18,545 nucleotides of DNA from Streptococcus pseudopneumoniae ATCC BAA-960 = CCUG 49455 (lineage in GTDB: Bacteria > Bacillota > Bacilli > Lactobacillales > Streptococcaceae), in the NCBI RefSeq assembly GCF_002087075.1, contig NZ_MWSM01000052.1, forward strand, positions 1-18,545, given 5' to 3'. The position numbers and the translations under genes were made by a program. The notes beneath the pieces are model-generated. The model was not told the DNA's origin and did no database searches. It worked only from the letters and a program-made list of their open reading frames with translations. Each line of letters starts with the position of its first letter. The first letter of the stretch is position 1. Of the stretch, positions 8,655 through 17,422 are shown one piece after another.

Positions 8655-9394
8655 TGACACAAGCAATCCTTGAAATTAAACACCTCAAAAAATCCTATGG
8701 CCAAAACGAAGTGCTAAAAGACATTTCACTCACTGTCCACAAGGGAGAGGTAATCTCTATCATCGGAAGCTCTGGAAGCGGGAAATCGACCTTCCTACGC
8801 TCCATCAACCTACTTGAAACACCAACTGATGGACAAATCCTTTATCATGGACAAAATGTCCTCGAAAAAGGCTATGACCTCACGCAATACCGTGAAAAGT
8901 TGGGGATGGTGTTCCAATCCTTTAACCTCTTTGAAAATCTCAACGTGCTTGAAAACACAATTGTCGCTCAGACAACTGTCCTTAAACGCGAACGCACAGA
9001 AGCTGAAAAGACTGCCAAAGAAAACCTAGAAAAAGTCGGCATGGGAGAACGCTACTGGCAAGCGAAGCCAAGACAACTCTCAGGGGGTCAAAAACAACGT
9101 GTGGCCATCGCTCGTGCCCTCTCCATGAATCCGGACGCTATTCTCTTTGATGAACCAACATCAGCTCTCGATCCAGAAATGGTTGGAGAAGTCCTCAAAA
9201 TCATGCAAGATCTGGCTCAGGAAGGCTTGACCATGATTGTCGTAACCCACGAAATGGAATTCGCCCGTGATGTCTCTCACCGTGTTATCTTTATGGATAA
9301 GGGTGTGATTGCTGAAGAAGGCAAACCAGAAGATCTCTTCACCAATCCTAAAGAAGACCGTACAAAAGAATTCCTTCAACGCTATCTCAAATAA
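8654..9394 (+). CDS. glnQ: Amino-acid ABC transporter ATP-binding protein
   Basis: A 246-residue cytoplasmic ATPase that drives the preceding fused receptor-permease. All motifs are present: Walker A GSSGSGKS (38-45), Q-loop Q88, signature LSGGQ (142-146), Walker B ILFDE (163-167), D-loop SALD and switch His H199. The length and motifs fit the polar amino acid (GlnQ/HisP) subfamily. The start ATG overlaps the permease stop codon by one base (TAATG), with GGAGG upstream, so translation is coupled. A terminator follows directly, making a two-gene operon. Several GlnQ paralogues exist in these bacteria, so the symbol means subfamily, not a specific locus. Confidence 0.95.
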   Translation: MTQAILEIKHLKKSYGQNEVLKDISLTVHKGEVISIIGSSGSGKSTFLRSINLLETPTDGQILYHGQNVLEKGYDLTQYREKLGMVFQSFNLFENLNVLENTIVAQTTVLKRERTEAEKTAKENLEKVGMGERYWQAKPRQLSGGQKQRVAIARALSMNPDAILFDEPTSALDPEMVGEVLKIMQDLAQEGLTMIVVTHEMEFARDVSHRVIFMDKGVIAEEGKPEDLFTNPKEDRTKEFLQRYLK

Positions 9395-9398
9395 AAAG

Positions 9399-9430
9399 AA
9401 AAGGCTGCCTCAACCGTGCAGTCTTTTTGC
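9399..9430 (+). terminator. Terminator of the ABC transporter operon
   Basis: The stem AAAAGGCTGC (9399-9408) pairs with GCAGTCTTTT (9418-9427) including one G-U pair, followed by more T. It begins five bases after the ATPase stop codon. Confidence 0.8.
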
Positions 9431-9502
9431 TGTCCTCAAAATGAAAAGGCAGATTCTCTATCTCTACTACTTGAGGGTCAAGAATCCGCCGTTATCCAAA
9501 GA

Positions 9503-9718
9503 TTAATCTTCAAATTTTTCATGATTTTTTTCATAGAAATCAATTAGGCCTAGGGCTGTTTCAAATGAAATATTTTTTACTTTTGCACGACCCTGCGCCA
9601 GAGCAATGATAGACATTTCACGCGCATTCGTTTCCTTAGAGATACGGTAGCCTGTGATTTTCTTATCACGAACCCAGCCAACAACTGATTCTACTTTTTC
9701 AAAGTTTGACTTAGCCAT
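9503..9718 (-). CDS. Small HTH-like DNA-binding protein (71 aa)
   Basis: A 71-residue soluble, charged protein. The middle part (about 21-45: ITGYRISKETNAREMSI, then QGRAKVKNISFETA) resembles a shortened XRE-type helix-turn-helix as found in small phage and plasmid repressors; this is my reading of the pattern, not a database match. GGAG lies six nt before the ATG, and the gene has a consensus promoter (TTGACA-17-TACAAT) that overlaps a perfect palindrome, which fits autoregulation. It stands alone on the minus strand between the transporter and ilvA. No downstream terminator is clear. Its targets are unknown. Confidence 0.8.
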   Translation of the reverse strand: MAKSNFEKVESVVGWVRDKKITGYRISKETNAREMSIIALAQGRAKVKNISFETALGLIDFYEKNHEKFED

Positions 9719-9740
9719 GTTTTTCTCCTATTTTCTTCTT

Positions 9741-9780
9741 TACAATACTTAATTGTATACGTTTTTACTACTTTTGTCAA
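9741..9780 (-). promoter_or_regulatory. Promoter and palindromic operator candidate of the HTH gene
   Basis: Minus-strand TTGACA (9780-9775), a 17-nt spacer and TACAAT (9757-9752) give a near-consensus promoter 33 bases before the start codon. TACAAT-ACTTA-ATTGTA (9741-9757) is a perfect 6-bp inverted repeat covering the -10 and likely start site. That is where a small repressor could bind and block its own transcription. Confidence 0.7.
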
Positions 9781-10411
9781 TAAAAAAACATATATTCAAT
9801 AAAATAAATGACCCAGAATCTTCTTACTTCCTTTTTAAAGCCGATAATATATAGTTTTCCGCTTACTATAACCCATCAGTATGCTCCTAAAAAACAATTG
9901 CATTATTAAACTTTAAATTTGTAAAAATATTCACGTATGCTGAATACCAGTTTCTTAATAGGATAGACAGGATTTACTATTTCATTCTATCTATTCCTTT
10001 TAAATCAACAAGCCCACTAAAGATAGTCTTTCACTCCTCACTATCTCTAAATCATTCCGTTTTCTTTCTCCTTCTTTGGTTCCTTTCCTGTCCTTATCTA
10101 TATCTTATCCATTTCACAACCGGTACTACTTACTTTGTACAATCTTGCATCTTCTGATTACATACCCACTTTCCAGCTAGTCATTTAAAATCAGTATCAC
10201 TAGCTATTGCATGTCTAGCACTATTGTCTATCTCACGAGTTTTTCGACCAACTCACCTAGCAGTCATCTCACAAACATTGATTATTTTTTTTGATTCCTA
10301 TTATATTTAGAGAAATCTCAAATTAGGGATATATACAATTGGGGATTTCAAAAAATTTCCTTATATATAGTAAGTAATTCTGCCGCCTTAATATAAACAG
10401 AATCGAAAATA
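9781..10411. other. Gene-free AT-rich region
   Basis: About 630 bp on the ilvA side of the small HTH gene. I read both strands and found only short frames. One minus-strand frame is open for about 30 codons near 10000-10100 but has no start or ribosome binding site. Isolated promoter-like TATAAT boxes occur (for example minus strand near 10300), but I can pair none with a gene. It looks like decayed DNA, possibly left by a lost accessory gene. Confidence 0.5.
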
Positions 10412-10506
10412 ATAGGTGTTATAGTGAGTTGTAGTAGAAATAGCACGATAAGCTTCCTAAAACCATAGGAATCGCCCCCTTTCTTCACTATCATTATAAC
10501 ACCTAT
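10412..10506. repeat. 95-bp hairpin (MITE-like) element downstream of ilvA
   Basis: The ends are a perfect 12-bp inverted repeat (ATAGGTGTTATA 10412-10423, TATAACACCTAT 10495-10506). Inside, further arms pair in register: GTGA with TCAC, AGAAA with TTTCT, CGAT with ATCG, and a central TCCTA/TAGGA stem, so the whole element can fold into one long imperfect hairpin. This is typical of small mobile repeats such as RUP or BOX, but I cannot assign it to a named family. It contains a promoter and a 15-codon ORF on the minus strand. Confidence 0.6.
10419..10466 (-). CDS. Possible 15-residue peptide inside the hairpin element
   Basis: The ATG at 10466 is preceded by AAAGGGGGCG with about 8-nt spacing and opens a frame of 15 codons (MVLGSLSCYFYYNSL) ending in TAA. 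A good promoter lies upstream. The peptide is hydrophobic and aromatic. It is too short to judge by coding statistics; it could be a real small peptide, a degraded 5' end of a gene, or chance within a repeat. No homologue is recognised. Confidence 0.3.
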   Translation of the reverse strand: MVLGSLSCYFYYNSL

Positions 10507-10521
10507 ACATTAGTTGTGCAA
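10493..10521 (-). promoter_or_regulatory. Promoter partly inside the hairpin element
   Basis: Minus-strand TTGCAC (10521-10516), a 17-nt spacer and TATAAT (10498-10493). The -10 sits in the terminal inverted repeat of the element and the -35 lies outside it, between the element and the ilvA stop. Transcription would run through the element toward the gene-free region. Confidence 0.55.
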
Positions 10522-10547
10522 ATAATATGATATTTTTTTATTAGTCC

Positions 10548-11798
10548 TCAGACAAGCATATTATAGAGCGTTTCATTCCCATTTAAGTTAATATAAGCTG
10601 GATCAAAACCTTCCATTCGACGAATTAAGCCTGCATAATCATGCTTATCTGCCAAAGCGATCCCAATCAATACTGGACCTGTTCCCTTACTAGCTCGCTT
10701 GATATACTCAAAACGGGTGATATCATCATTTGGCCCCAAGATATCATTTACAAACTCACGCAAAGCTCCTGGACGCTGTGGGAAATTGACCACAAAGTAA
10801 TGTTTGATCCCATCATAAATCAAGGCACGCTCTTCCATTTCTGGCATACGGTTGATATCATTATTCCCTCCAGAAATGATACAACAAATGGTTTTCCCCT
10901 TGATATATTCAGCTAAAACCTCTAAAGAGGCGATACTAGCTGCTCCAGCAGGTTCTGCAACAATCCCTTGCTTAGAGTAGAGGTCAATCAAAGTTTCAGA
11001 AATCAATCCCTCATCGACACCTACCAAAGTTTGAACATGTTGACGCGTTGCTTCATAGGTCAACTGTCCTACCTTTTGCACAGCAATCCCATCCGCAAAT
11101 TTGTCAATTTCTTTGAGTTTAACAGGTCCACCAGCTTCAAAAGCAGCTTTCATGGAACGCGCTCCATTAGCCTCTACCCCAATGACTTCAATTTCTGGAC
11201 TTGTTTCCTTGATATAGGTAGAAACCCCGGCAATGAGACCGCCACCACCAACAGGGACCAAGACAGCATCAAAGTCAATCGATTCTTTTCGAGCTTCTTC
11301 TAAAATCTCATAAGCAACTGTTCCTTGACCCGCTTGGACATGAGTATCATCAAAGGGAGCAATAAAGGTACGATTTTCAGAGACTGTAAATTCTTGAGCT
11401 GCTTTGGCTGAGGCATCAAAGGTATCTCCAACTAGTTTAATGGTTACAAAATCCCCACCAAAAAAGCGAACCTGACCAATCTTTTGTTGCGGAGTGGTAA
11501 TGGGCATAAAAATAGTAGCAGGAATTTTCATCTCATTACAAGTATAGGCAACTCCCTGCGCATGATTTCCCGCAGAAGCACAGACTACCCCACGCTCACG
11601 TTCTTCCTTGCTGAGCTGAGAAATAGCATAATAGGCACCACGAATTTTAAAGGAACGAACACGCTGGGCATTTTCTTTTTTCAAATAAATCTTAGCACCA
11701 TACTTCTCCGATAAATAATGGTCGTAATCCAGTGGGGTATTCACAACCACACCATTCAAGACCTTATGAGCCTTGATAATATCTTTTGAACTTAACAT
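10548..11798 (-). CDS. ilvA: Threonine dehydratase (threonine deaminase), biosynthetic
   Basis: A 416-residue PLP enzyme that deaminates threonine to 2-oxobutanoate, the first committed step to isoleucine. The PLP lysine is K51 in RSFKIRGA, the phosphate-binding glycine loop is GGGGL at 184-188, and SGGNND lies at 309-314. A single ACT-like regulatory domain (about 330-416, starting KHYFVVNFPQRPG) follows, so this is the short form rather than the ~510-residue two-ACT form of E. coli. AGAGG lies six nt before the ATG. It is the last gene of the ilv cluster, separated from ilvC by a 118-codon unknown gene and a terminator. No promoter is visible in the 50-bp gap, so its transcript must start further upstream and read through that terminator. 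Confidence 0.96.
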   Translation of the reverse strand: MLSSKDIIKAHKVLNGVVVNTPLDYDHYLSEKYGAKIYLKKENAQRVRSFKIRGAYYAISQLSKEERERGVVCASAGNHAQGVAYTCNEMKIPATIFMPITTPQQKIGQVRFFGGDFVTIKLVGDTFDASAKAAQEFTVSENRTFIAPFDDTHVQAGQGTVAYEILEEARKESIDFDAVLVPVGGGGLIAGVSTYIKETSPEIEVIGVEANGARSMKAAFEAGGPVKLKEIDKFADGIAVQKVGQLTYEATRQHVQTLVGVDEGLISETLIDLYSKQGIVAEPAGAASIASLEVLAEYIKGKTICCIISGGNNDINRMPEMEERALIYDGIKHYFVVNFPQRPGALREFVNDILGPNDDITRFEYIKRASKGTGPVLIGIALADKHDYAGLIRRMEGFDPAYINLNGNETLYNMLV

Positions 11799-11817
11799 AT
11801 AAAACCTCTTTTTCTAT

Positions 11818-11846
11818 AAAAAACAGTCACTAATGACTGTTTTTTT
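11818..11846 (-). terminator. Terminator between the 118-aa gene and ilvA
   Basis: A 12-bp perfect stem (AAAAAACAGTCA 11818-11829, TGACTGTTTTTT 11834-11845) with a 4-nt loop, with T-runs on both strands. It begins three bases after the stop of the 118-codon gene and ends 19 nt before the ilvA start. A partial terminator or attenuator role for ilvA is possible. Confidence 0.8.
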
Positions 11847-11848
11847 AG

Positions 11849-12205
11849 TTATTCATCTCCAAAAACTTCAGCAACACTTTCATGATATTTATGAGCCATA
11901 CGAATTGAAAACTCTTTAGGAAGTTCATAACGATTTGTGGAAATCCAATCATATAACCATTCTGCCAAACTTTCTTCACTATCATTACGATGGAAGATAA
12001 AATAGTTTAAAACTTCTTTATATTCTACATCATTCAAATCCAGCGTGTCTACAAATTGACTACGAGAAACAAAATTAGAATCTAATTTTCTTAGTTGATC
12101 TGTCAATTCTCCCAATTGTAAATCCAACTGAAAAAATAATTTTTGCAGTTGCCTATCAGTTTCATCACATCCTGTCTTGATAGAAAACAAATTGGTAATA
12201 TTCAT
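11849..12205 (-). CDS. Uncharacterised 118-aa protein in the ilv cluster
   Basis: A 118-residue soluble acidic protein with no signal peptide or membrane segment. Residues 15-45 (ETDRQLQKLFFQLDLQLGELTDQLRKLD) have a heptad-like pattern suggesting a short coiled coil; the rest is rich in aromatic and charged residues (NYFIFHRND, EWLYDWISTNRY). I do not recognise a family. AGGGG stands 10 nt before the ATG. It lies between ilvC (84 bp upstream) and ilvA, on the same strand, and I recall a small hypothetical gene in this place in pneumococcus. Whether it has any part in amino acid synthesis is unknown. Confidence 0.75.
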   Translation of the reverse strand: MNITNLFSIKTGCDETDRQLQKLFFQLDLQLGELTDQLRKLDSNFVSRSQFVDTLDLNDVEYKEVLNYFIFHRNDSEESLAEWLYDWISTNRYELPKEFSIRMAHKYHESVAEVFGDE

Positions 12206-12266
12206 ATGATTTCAACCCCTAAATAAGTATATCTAATATCCCACGAATAGCTGAAGCTACTATTTT

Positions 12267-12284
12267 AAGCAAAATTCTTTGCTT
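12267..12284. other. Hairpin after ilvC
   Basis: A perfect 7-bp inverted repeat AAGCAAA-ATTC-TTTGCTT lies just after the ilvC stop. On the minus strand it is followed by AAAATAG, not a T-run, so it is a weak terminator at best; it could instead stabilise the ilvC 3' end. Confidence 0.35.
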
Positions 12285-12289
12285 TCTAA

Positions 12290-13345
<1,056 letters not shown>

Positions 13346-13377
13346 TTAGGCTGGTTTAACAAATTTAAGTTGGATTT

Positions 13378-13854
13378 TTAGTCACGGGTAAATCCAGTTG
13401 CACCCGTTCGAGCAATATTGCGAATACCGTATGGTCGAATGACTCGTAATAGAGCTTCACTCTTTTCAGCATTTCCTGTCATCTGAATGGTAATCGAGCT
13501 TGGCGCTACGTCTACCACTGTTGCACGGAAAGGTTGAATAATCGCTAGAATCTCAGCTCGCTTCTCAGCTGGCGCTGACATCTTAACCAAAATCACCTCG
13601 CGCTCCAAATGAGGCTTGTCTGTAATATCACGAATGCGAATCACATCAATCTGACGATTGAGTTGCTTGATAATTTGCTCCACTTCATCATGAGAAGCAA
13701 CATCAATAATAATGGTGATACGCGATACATTCGGATCTTCTGTTGCTCCAACAGAGATGCTTTCAATATTAACCTGACGACGAGATAAGACACCTGTAAA
13801 GCGATTGAGGACTCCTGAACGATTTTGTAGTTTTGCTGTTAACATTCTACGCAT
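13378..13854 (-). CDS. ilvN: Acetolactate synthase small (regulatory) subunit
   Basis: A 158-residue regulatory subunit that activates the IlvB catalytic subunit and gives valine feedback inhibition. The N-terminal ACT domain (about 1-75: LTAKLQNRSGVLNRFTGVLSRR, split here as LQNRSGVLNRF and onward) has the conserved NRSGVL loop, followed by a C-terminal domain (about 80-158). The ATG at 13854 lies inside the 3' end of ilvB (8-nt overlap), with GGGGGTG seven nt upstream, so the two subunits are translationally coupled, as is usual. The length is typical. Confidence 0.96.
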   Translation of the reverse strand: MRRMLTAKLQNRSGVLNRFTGVLSRRQVNIESISVGATEDPNVSRITIIIDVASHDEVEQIIKQLNRQIDVIRIRDITDKPHLEREVILVKMSAPAEKRAEILAIIQPFRATVVDVAPSSITIQMTGNAEKSEALLRVIRPYGIRNIARTGATGFTRD

Positions 13855-15547
13855 GGAACTTCACCCCCAACATCTCATGATTACTCTTACCAGCCGGTAC
13901 CATTGGTAACACCTGTTCCTTACGAGAAATATCTACCTCAATTAGCATAGGAACATGCTCAGTGATGACTTCAAGGTCTTGAGCCAAGGTCTCAGGATTG
14001 TCAAACTTATAGTTTTTAATACCATAAGCCTGCGCCATCAATTGGAAATCAGGAAGGGTATCAAAGACCGACTCTGATGTTCTTCCTTCATAGAAGGATT
14101 CCTGCCACTGGCGAACCATTCCAAGTGAATGATTGTTCAGCATAACCACCTTGATTGGCACTTTGTAAATATTCAAAATAGCCAACTCCTGGTTGGTCAT
14201 TTGGAAACCACCATCCCCAACAAACAAGACTACTTCCTTATCTGGGTTAGCAATTTTAGCCCCGATTGCTGCTGGAATTCCGAATCCCATGGTTCCTAAA
14301 CCACCTGAAGTCACTAACTGACGTTCATTTTGGTAGGGATAATACTGGGCTGTCCACATTTGGTGTTGACCAACATCTGTTACCACAATGGCATCTCCAT
14401 TCGTCAATTCACCAATGCGTTCAATAACTGCTTGCGGTTGAACCACACGCTCTTTCTTATCATAAGAACGAACACGGTTCTTGTCTTTAGTAACTTTCTC
14501 AATCCATTTCTCAGTATTGTTATGAACTGTCGGTTCTGCTAGCAACATTTGCAAGGCTTTCTTAGCATCTCCAACTACAGGAATATCTGCACTGATAATC
14601 TTGCCAATCTCGGCTGGGTCAATATCAATATGGGCAACCTTAGAATTCTTAGCAAAAGTCTTTGGATTTCCTGTCAAACGGTCATCAAAACGAGAGCCAA
14701 TACTAATCATAAAGTCCGTCTCTGTCATGGCAATATTCGCTGCGAAAGAACCGTGCATCCCCCCCATTCCAAGGAAGAGTGGGTGAGTCGTTGCAATTGT
14801 TCCTTGACCTAAGAGAGTTGTTACGACTGGAATTTGATAGCGTTCTGCAAATTCATTTAATTCTGCCGCAGCCTCAGCATAACTAATTCCACCACCAGCT
14901 AACAAGACTGGCTTTTTAGCCTTGGACAATTGCTTCAAGATTTTCTTGATTTGCATATCATTTGGTTCAAGAGTCGGCTGATAGCTTGGTAGGTTCACTT
15001 CTGGTGAATAAATGAAGTCTGTTTCTAAAGCAGATACGTCTTTAGGTAGGTCAATGACGACTGGCCCTGGACGGCCTGTAGTCGCGATATGGACAGCTTC
15101 CGTGATGATACGCGGAATATCAGCTGTCTCACGAACTTGGTAATTGTACTTAGTGATTGGCATGGTAATTCCCACGATGTCTGCCTCCTGAAAGGCATCC
15201 TTCCCAATCCCTGCTCGCCCTACCTGACCTGTAAAGACCAAAAGGGGAACACTATCGCTCATGGCATCCGCAATCCCTGTAATGGCATTTGTTGCTCCCG
15301 GTCCGCTAGTAACGACGGCAACACCCAACTTTCCAGTTGATTTAGCATAACCTTCAGCTTCATGCAGACAACCTTGCTCATGGCGTCCTAGAATGTGGTG
15401 AATACCTTTAAAATTATATATCGCATCATAAAAAGGCAAGACTGCACCACCAGGATAACCAAAGATGGTATCAATTCCTAAATCACGAAGTGTTTCCAAA
15501 ACTAGGTCCGAACCCGTCTTAGGAGATTCTAAACTGATTTTCTCCAT
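13847..15547 (-). CDS. ilvB: Acetolactate synthase large (catalytic) subunit
   Basis: A 566-residue thiamine-diphosphate enzyme that condenses two pyruvates, or pyruvate with 2-oxobutanoate, at the head of valine/leucine/isoleucine synthesis. The catalytic Glu is E57 in RHEQGC. FTGQVGRAGIGKDAFQE (105-121) follows, with FAD-linked central-domain sequences in the middle. The ThDP/Mg motif starts GDGG at 444-447 and ends at NN471-472. The length and pyrimidine-domain motif FGYPGGAVLPFYDAI (29-43) mark the anabolic FAD-dependent form rather than the catabolic AlsS type. AGGGG lies 5 nt before the ATG at 15547. It is first in the operon, behind a promoter and a CodY-like box. Confidence 0.97.
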   Translation of the reverse strand: MEKISLESPKTGSDLVLETLRDLGIDTIFGYPGGAVLPFYDAIYNFKGIHHILGRHEQGCLHEAEGYAKSTGKLGVAVVTSGPGATNAITGIADAMSDSVPLLVFTGQVGRAGIGKDAFQEADIVGITMPITKYNYQVRETADIPRIITEAVHIATTGRPGPVVIDLPKDVSALETDFIYSPEVNLPSYQPTLEPNDMQIKKILKQLSKAKKPVLLAGGGISYAEAAAELNEFAERYQIPVVTTLLGQGTIATTHPLFLGMGGMHGSFAANIAMTETDFMISIGSRFDDRLTGNPKTFAKNSKVAHIDIDPAEIGKIISADIPVVGDAKKALQMLLAEPTVHNNTEKWIEKVTKDKNRVRSYDKKERVVQPQAVIERIGELTNGDAIVVTDVGQHQMWTAQYYPYQNERQLVTSGGLGTMGFGIPAAIGAKIANPDKEVVLFVGDGGFQMTNQELAILNIYKVPIKVVMLNNHSLGMVRQWQESFYEGRTSESVFDTLPDFQLMAQAYGIKNYKFDNPETLAQDLEVITEHVPMLIEVDISRKEQVLPMVPAGKSNHEMLGVKFHA

Positions 15548-15585
15548 TGTTCCCCTTTCTTTCCTCTTAAAAATAACTTGTTACT

Positions 15586-15613
15586 ATCATACCATTTTTT
15601 AAAAAATTTTCAA
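15586..15613 (-). promoter_or_regulatory. ilvBN(C) promoter
   Basis: Minus-strand TTGAAA (15613-15608), a 16-nt spacer and TATGAT (15591-15586) preceded by TGG (extended -10). The -10 is 38 nt before the ilvB start. The leader is too short for a T-box or a leader-peptide attenuator. Confidence 0.65.
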
Positions 15614-15625
15614 GAGAAAAGAAGA

Positions 15626-15640
15626 AATTTTCTGAATTTT
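15626..15640. promoter_or_regulatory. CodY-box candidate upstream of ilvB
   Basis: AATTTTCTGAATTTT matches the published CodY consensus AATTTTCWGAAAATT at 13 of 15 positions, on either strand. It lies 12 bp upstream of the -35. CodY, sensing branched-chain amino acids and GTP, is the known regulator of ilv genes in low-GC Gram-positives. Binding is inferred. Confidence 0.6.
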
Positions 15641-15702
15641 CTATTTTAACGTTTATTTATGAATGTTATTTTTGTTTTTATTAAAAAGATACCGTTTTCA
15701 TT

Positions 15703-15737
15703 TACTAAAAAAGAAAAAAGAACTGATTTCTCAGTCC
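15703..15737 (-). terminator. Terminator of the Asp23-like/fakA operon
   Basis: On the minus strand GGACTGA-GAAA-TCAGTTC (15737-15720, one G-U pair) is followed by a TTTTTTCTTTTTT run. It starts 15 bp after the fakA stop codon. Confidence 0.8.
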
Positions 15738-15752
15738 TTCATTAATCGGCTC

Positions 15753-17420
15753 TTATTCCACACTAAATAGATAGGGGTAAACAGGTTGTTGACCTTGGTG
15801 GATTTCAACTTCAAGATCCTCAAATTCTTCTGCGATTTCTTGAGCGATTTCATTGGCAAGTTCTTCGCTTCCGTCTTCACCGACATAGAAGGTTACGATT
15901 TCACTGTCTTCATCCAACATATGTTTCAAAGTTTCTGCCAAGGTTTGGTGCATGTCAGGGTTTGACACGAGGATTTTCCCATCCACCATACCTAGATTAT
16001 CGTTTTCATGGATTTCTAAACCATCGATCGTTGTATCACGCACGGCTGTTGTGACGCTTCCGCTAACGACATCGCTAAGAGCAGCTGTCATACGCTCTTG
16101 GTTTTCTTCAATGGACTTGCTTGAATCAAAGGCAAGAAGACTTGTCAAACCTTGAGGAAGAGTGCGAGCCTCTACCACTACTGCTGGTTGCTCCAAAACT
16201 TCTGCCGCAGATTGAGCTGCCATGAAGATATTCTTGTTATTTGGCAGGAAGATGATGTTACGGGCATTGACCTGTTCAACAGCCTTGATAAAGTCTTCTG
16301 TTGAAGGGTTCATGGTTTGACCGCCTTCGATAACATAATCCACACCTTGAGAACGGAAGATATCTGCTAGACCTTTACCAGCCACCACAGCAATCAAAGC
16401 ATACTCTTTTTCTTCAGCTGGCTTGCTAACTTGGGCAGTTTCTTTCTCAATCTGTGCTTCGTGTTGGTTACGCATATTGTCAACTTTTACCTTGACCAAG
16501 CTACCATATTTTAGACCTTCTTGCATGACAAGTCCTGGATCTTCTGTATGGACATGGACTTTGACGATTTCATCATCATTGACAACGAGGAGAGAATCTC
16601 CAAGTTCATTCAAGTAGTTACGGAATTCATCGTAGTCAAAATCTTTGGCATAGGTTGGACCTTGCTTAAGAGCTACCATGATTTCAGTACAGTAACCAAA
16701 GTTGATATCCTCAGTCGCCACATGACCAGCCACAGACTTGTGGTGCTCTGCATTGATCATTTCACTCATATTGGCAGGAGTCGCTACAAAGTCCTCAGAT
16801 GCAATATATTCACCAGTAAGGGCAGAAAGGAAACCTTCGTAGATAAAGACCAATCCTTGACCACCTGAGTCCACAACGCCAACTTCCTTCAATACTGGAA
16901 GCATGTCTGGCGTTTTAGTTAGAGCTGTTTTAGCACCTTCCAAGGCTGCGCGCATGACTTCAACAGCATCATCTGTTTGCTCAGCTTTTTTCTTAGCACC
17001 GATAGCAGCCCCACGAGAAACTGTCAAAATCGTTCCTTCAACTGGTTTCATCACTGCCTTATAGGCAACTTCAACACCTGATTGGAAGGCAAGGGCCAAG
17101 TCTTGACCTGTTAACTCGTCTTTATCCTTGATGGCTTGTGAAAATCCACGGAAAAGCTGAGACATAATAACTCCTGAGTTCCCACGCGCACCCATCAAAA
17201 GCCCTTTAGCAAGAATGCTCGCTACCTCTCCAACTGTAGAAGCTGGCTTGTCTGCAACTTCTTTAGCTCCATTTTCGATGGTCATCCCCATGTTTGTTCC
17301 AGTATCTCCATCTGGAACAGGGAAGACGTTTAATGAATTGACATATTCAGCTTGCTTATTCAAGCGAGTTGATGCAGCCTGCACCATTTCTTGAAATAAG
17401 CTAGTAGTAATTTTTGACAC
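15753..17420 (-). CDS. fakA: Fatty acid kinase subunit FakA (DAK2/DegV-type, YloV family)
   Basis: A 555-residue cytoplasmic protein. The N-terminal DhaL/DAK2 nucleotide-binding domain (about 1-200) has the metal-ADP motif NVFPVPDGDTGTNM (31-44; D37, D39, T40) and GARGNSG. The middle and C-terminal regions match the YloV/FakA architecture. FakA phosphorylates fatty acids carried by a FakB protein, feeding exogenous fatty acids to phospholipid synthesis; FakB is not in this window. The start is GTG at 17420. Its ribosome binding site GGAG (17431-17428) lies in the last codons of the Asp23-like gene, whose stop is two bases away, so the two are translationally coupled. Assignment is by motif and synteny; older annotations call it a dihydroxyacetone kinase family protein. 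Confidence 0.92.
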   Translation of the reverse strand: MSKITTSLFQEMVQAASTRLNKQAEYVNSLNVFPVPDGDTGTNMGMTIENGAKEVADKPASTVGEVASILAKGLLMGARGNSGVIMSQLFRGFSQAIKDKDELTGQDLALAFQSGVEVAYKAVMKPVEGTILTVSRGAAIGAKKKAEQTDDAVEVMRAALEGAKTALTKTPDMLPVLKEVGVVDSGGQGLVFIYEGFLSALTGEYIASEDFVATPANMSEMINAEHHKSVAGHVATEDINFGYCTEIMVALKQGPTYAKDFDYDEFRNYLNELGDSLLVVNDDEIVKVHVHTEDPGLVMQEGLKYGSLVKVKVDNMRNQHEAQIEKETAQVSKPAEEKEYALIAVVAGKGLADIFRSQGVDYVIEGGQTMNPSTEDFIKAVEQVNARNIIFLPNNKNIFMAAQSAAEVLEQPAVVVEARTLPQGLTSLLAFDSSKSIEENQERMTAALSDVVSGSVTTAVRDTTIDGLEIHENDNLGMVDGKILVSNPDMHQTLAETLKHMLDEDSEIVTFYVGEDGSEELANEIAQEIAEEFEDLEVEIHQGQQPVYPYLFSVE

Positions 17421-17422
17421 GG

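Noticed and set aside
9431..9502. A terminator for the small HTH gene
   Set aside because: Only weak pairings (CTCAA/TTGAG) are visible in this stretch, with no T-run on the minus strand.
15548..15585. T-box riboswitch or leader-peptide attenuator before ilvB
   Set aside because: The predicted transcript leader is only about 30 nt, with no room for either, and no run of Ile/Leu/Val codons is present.
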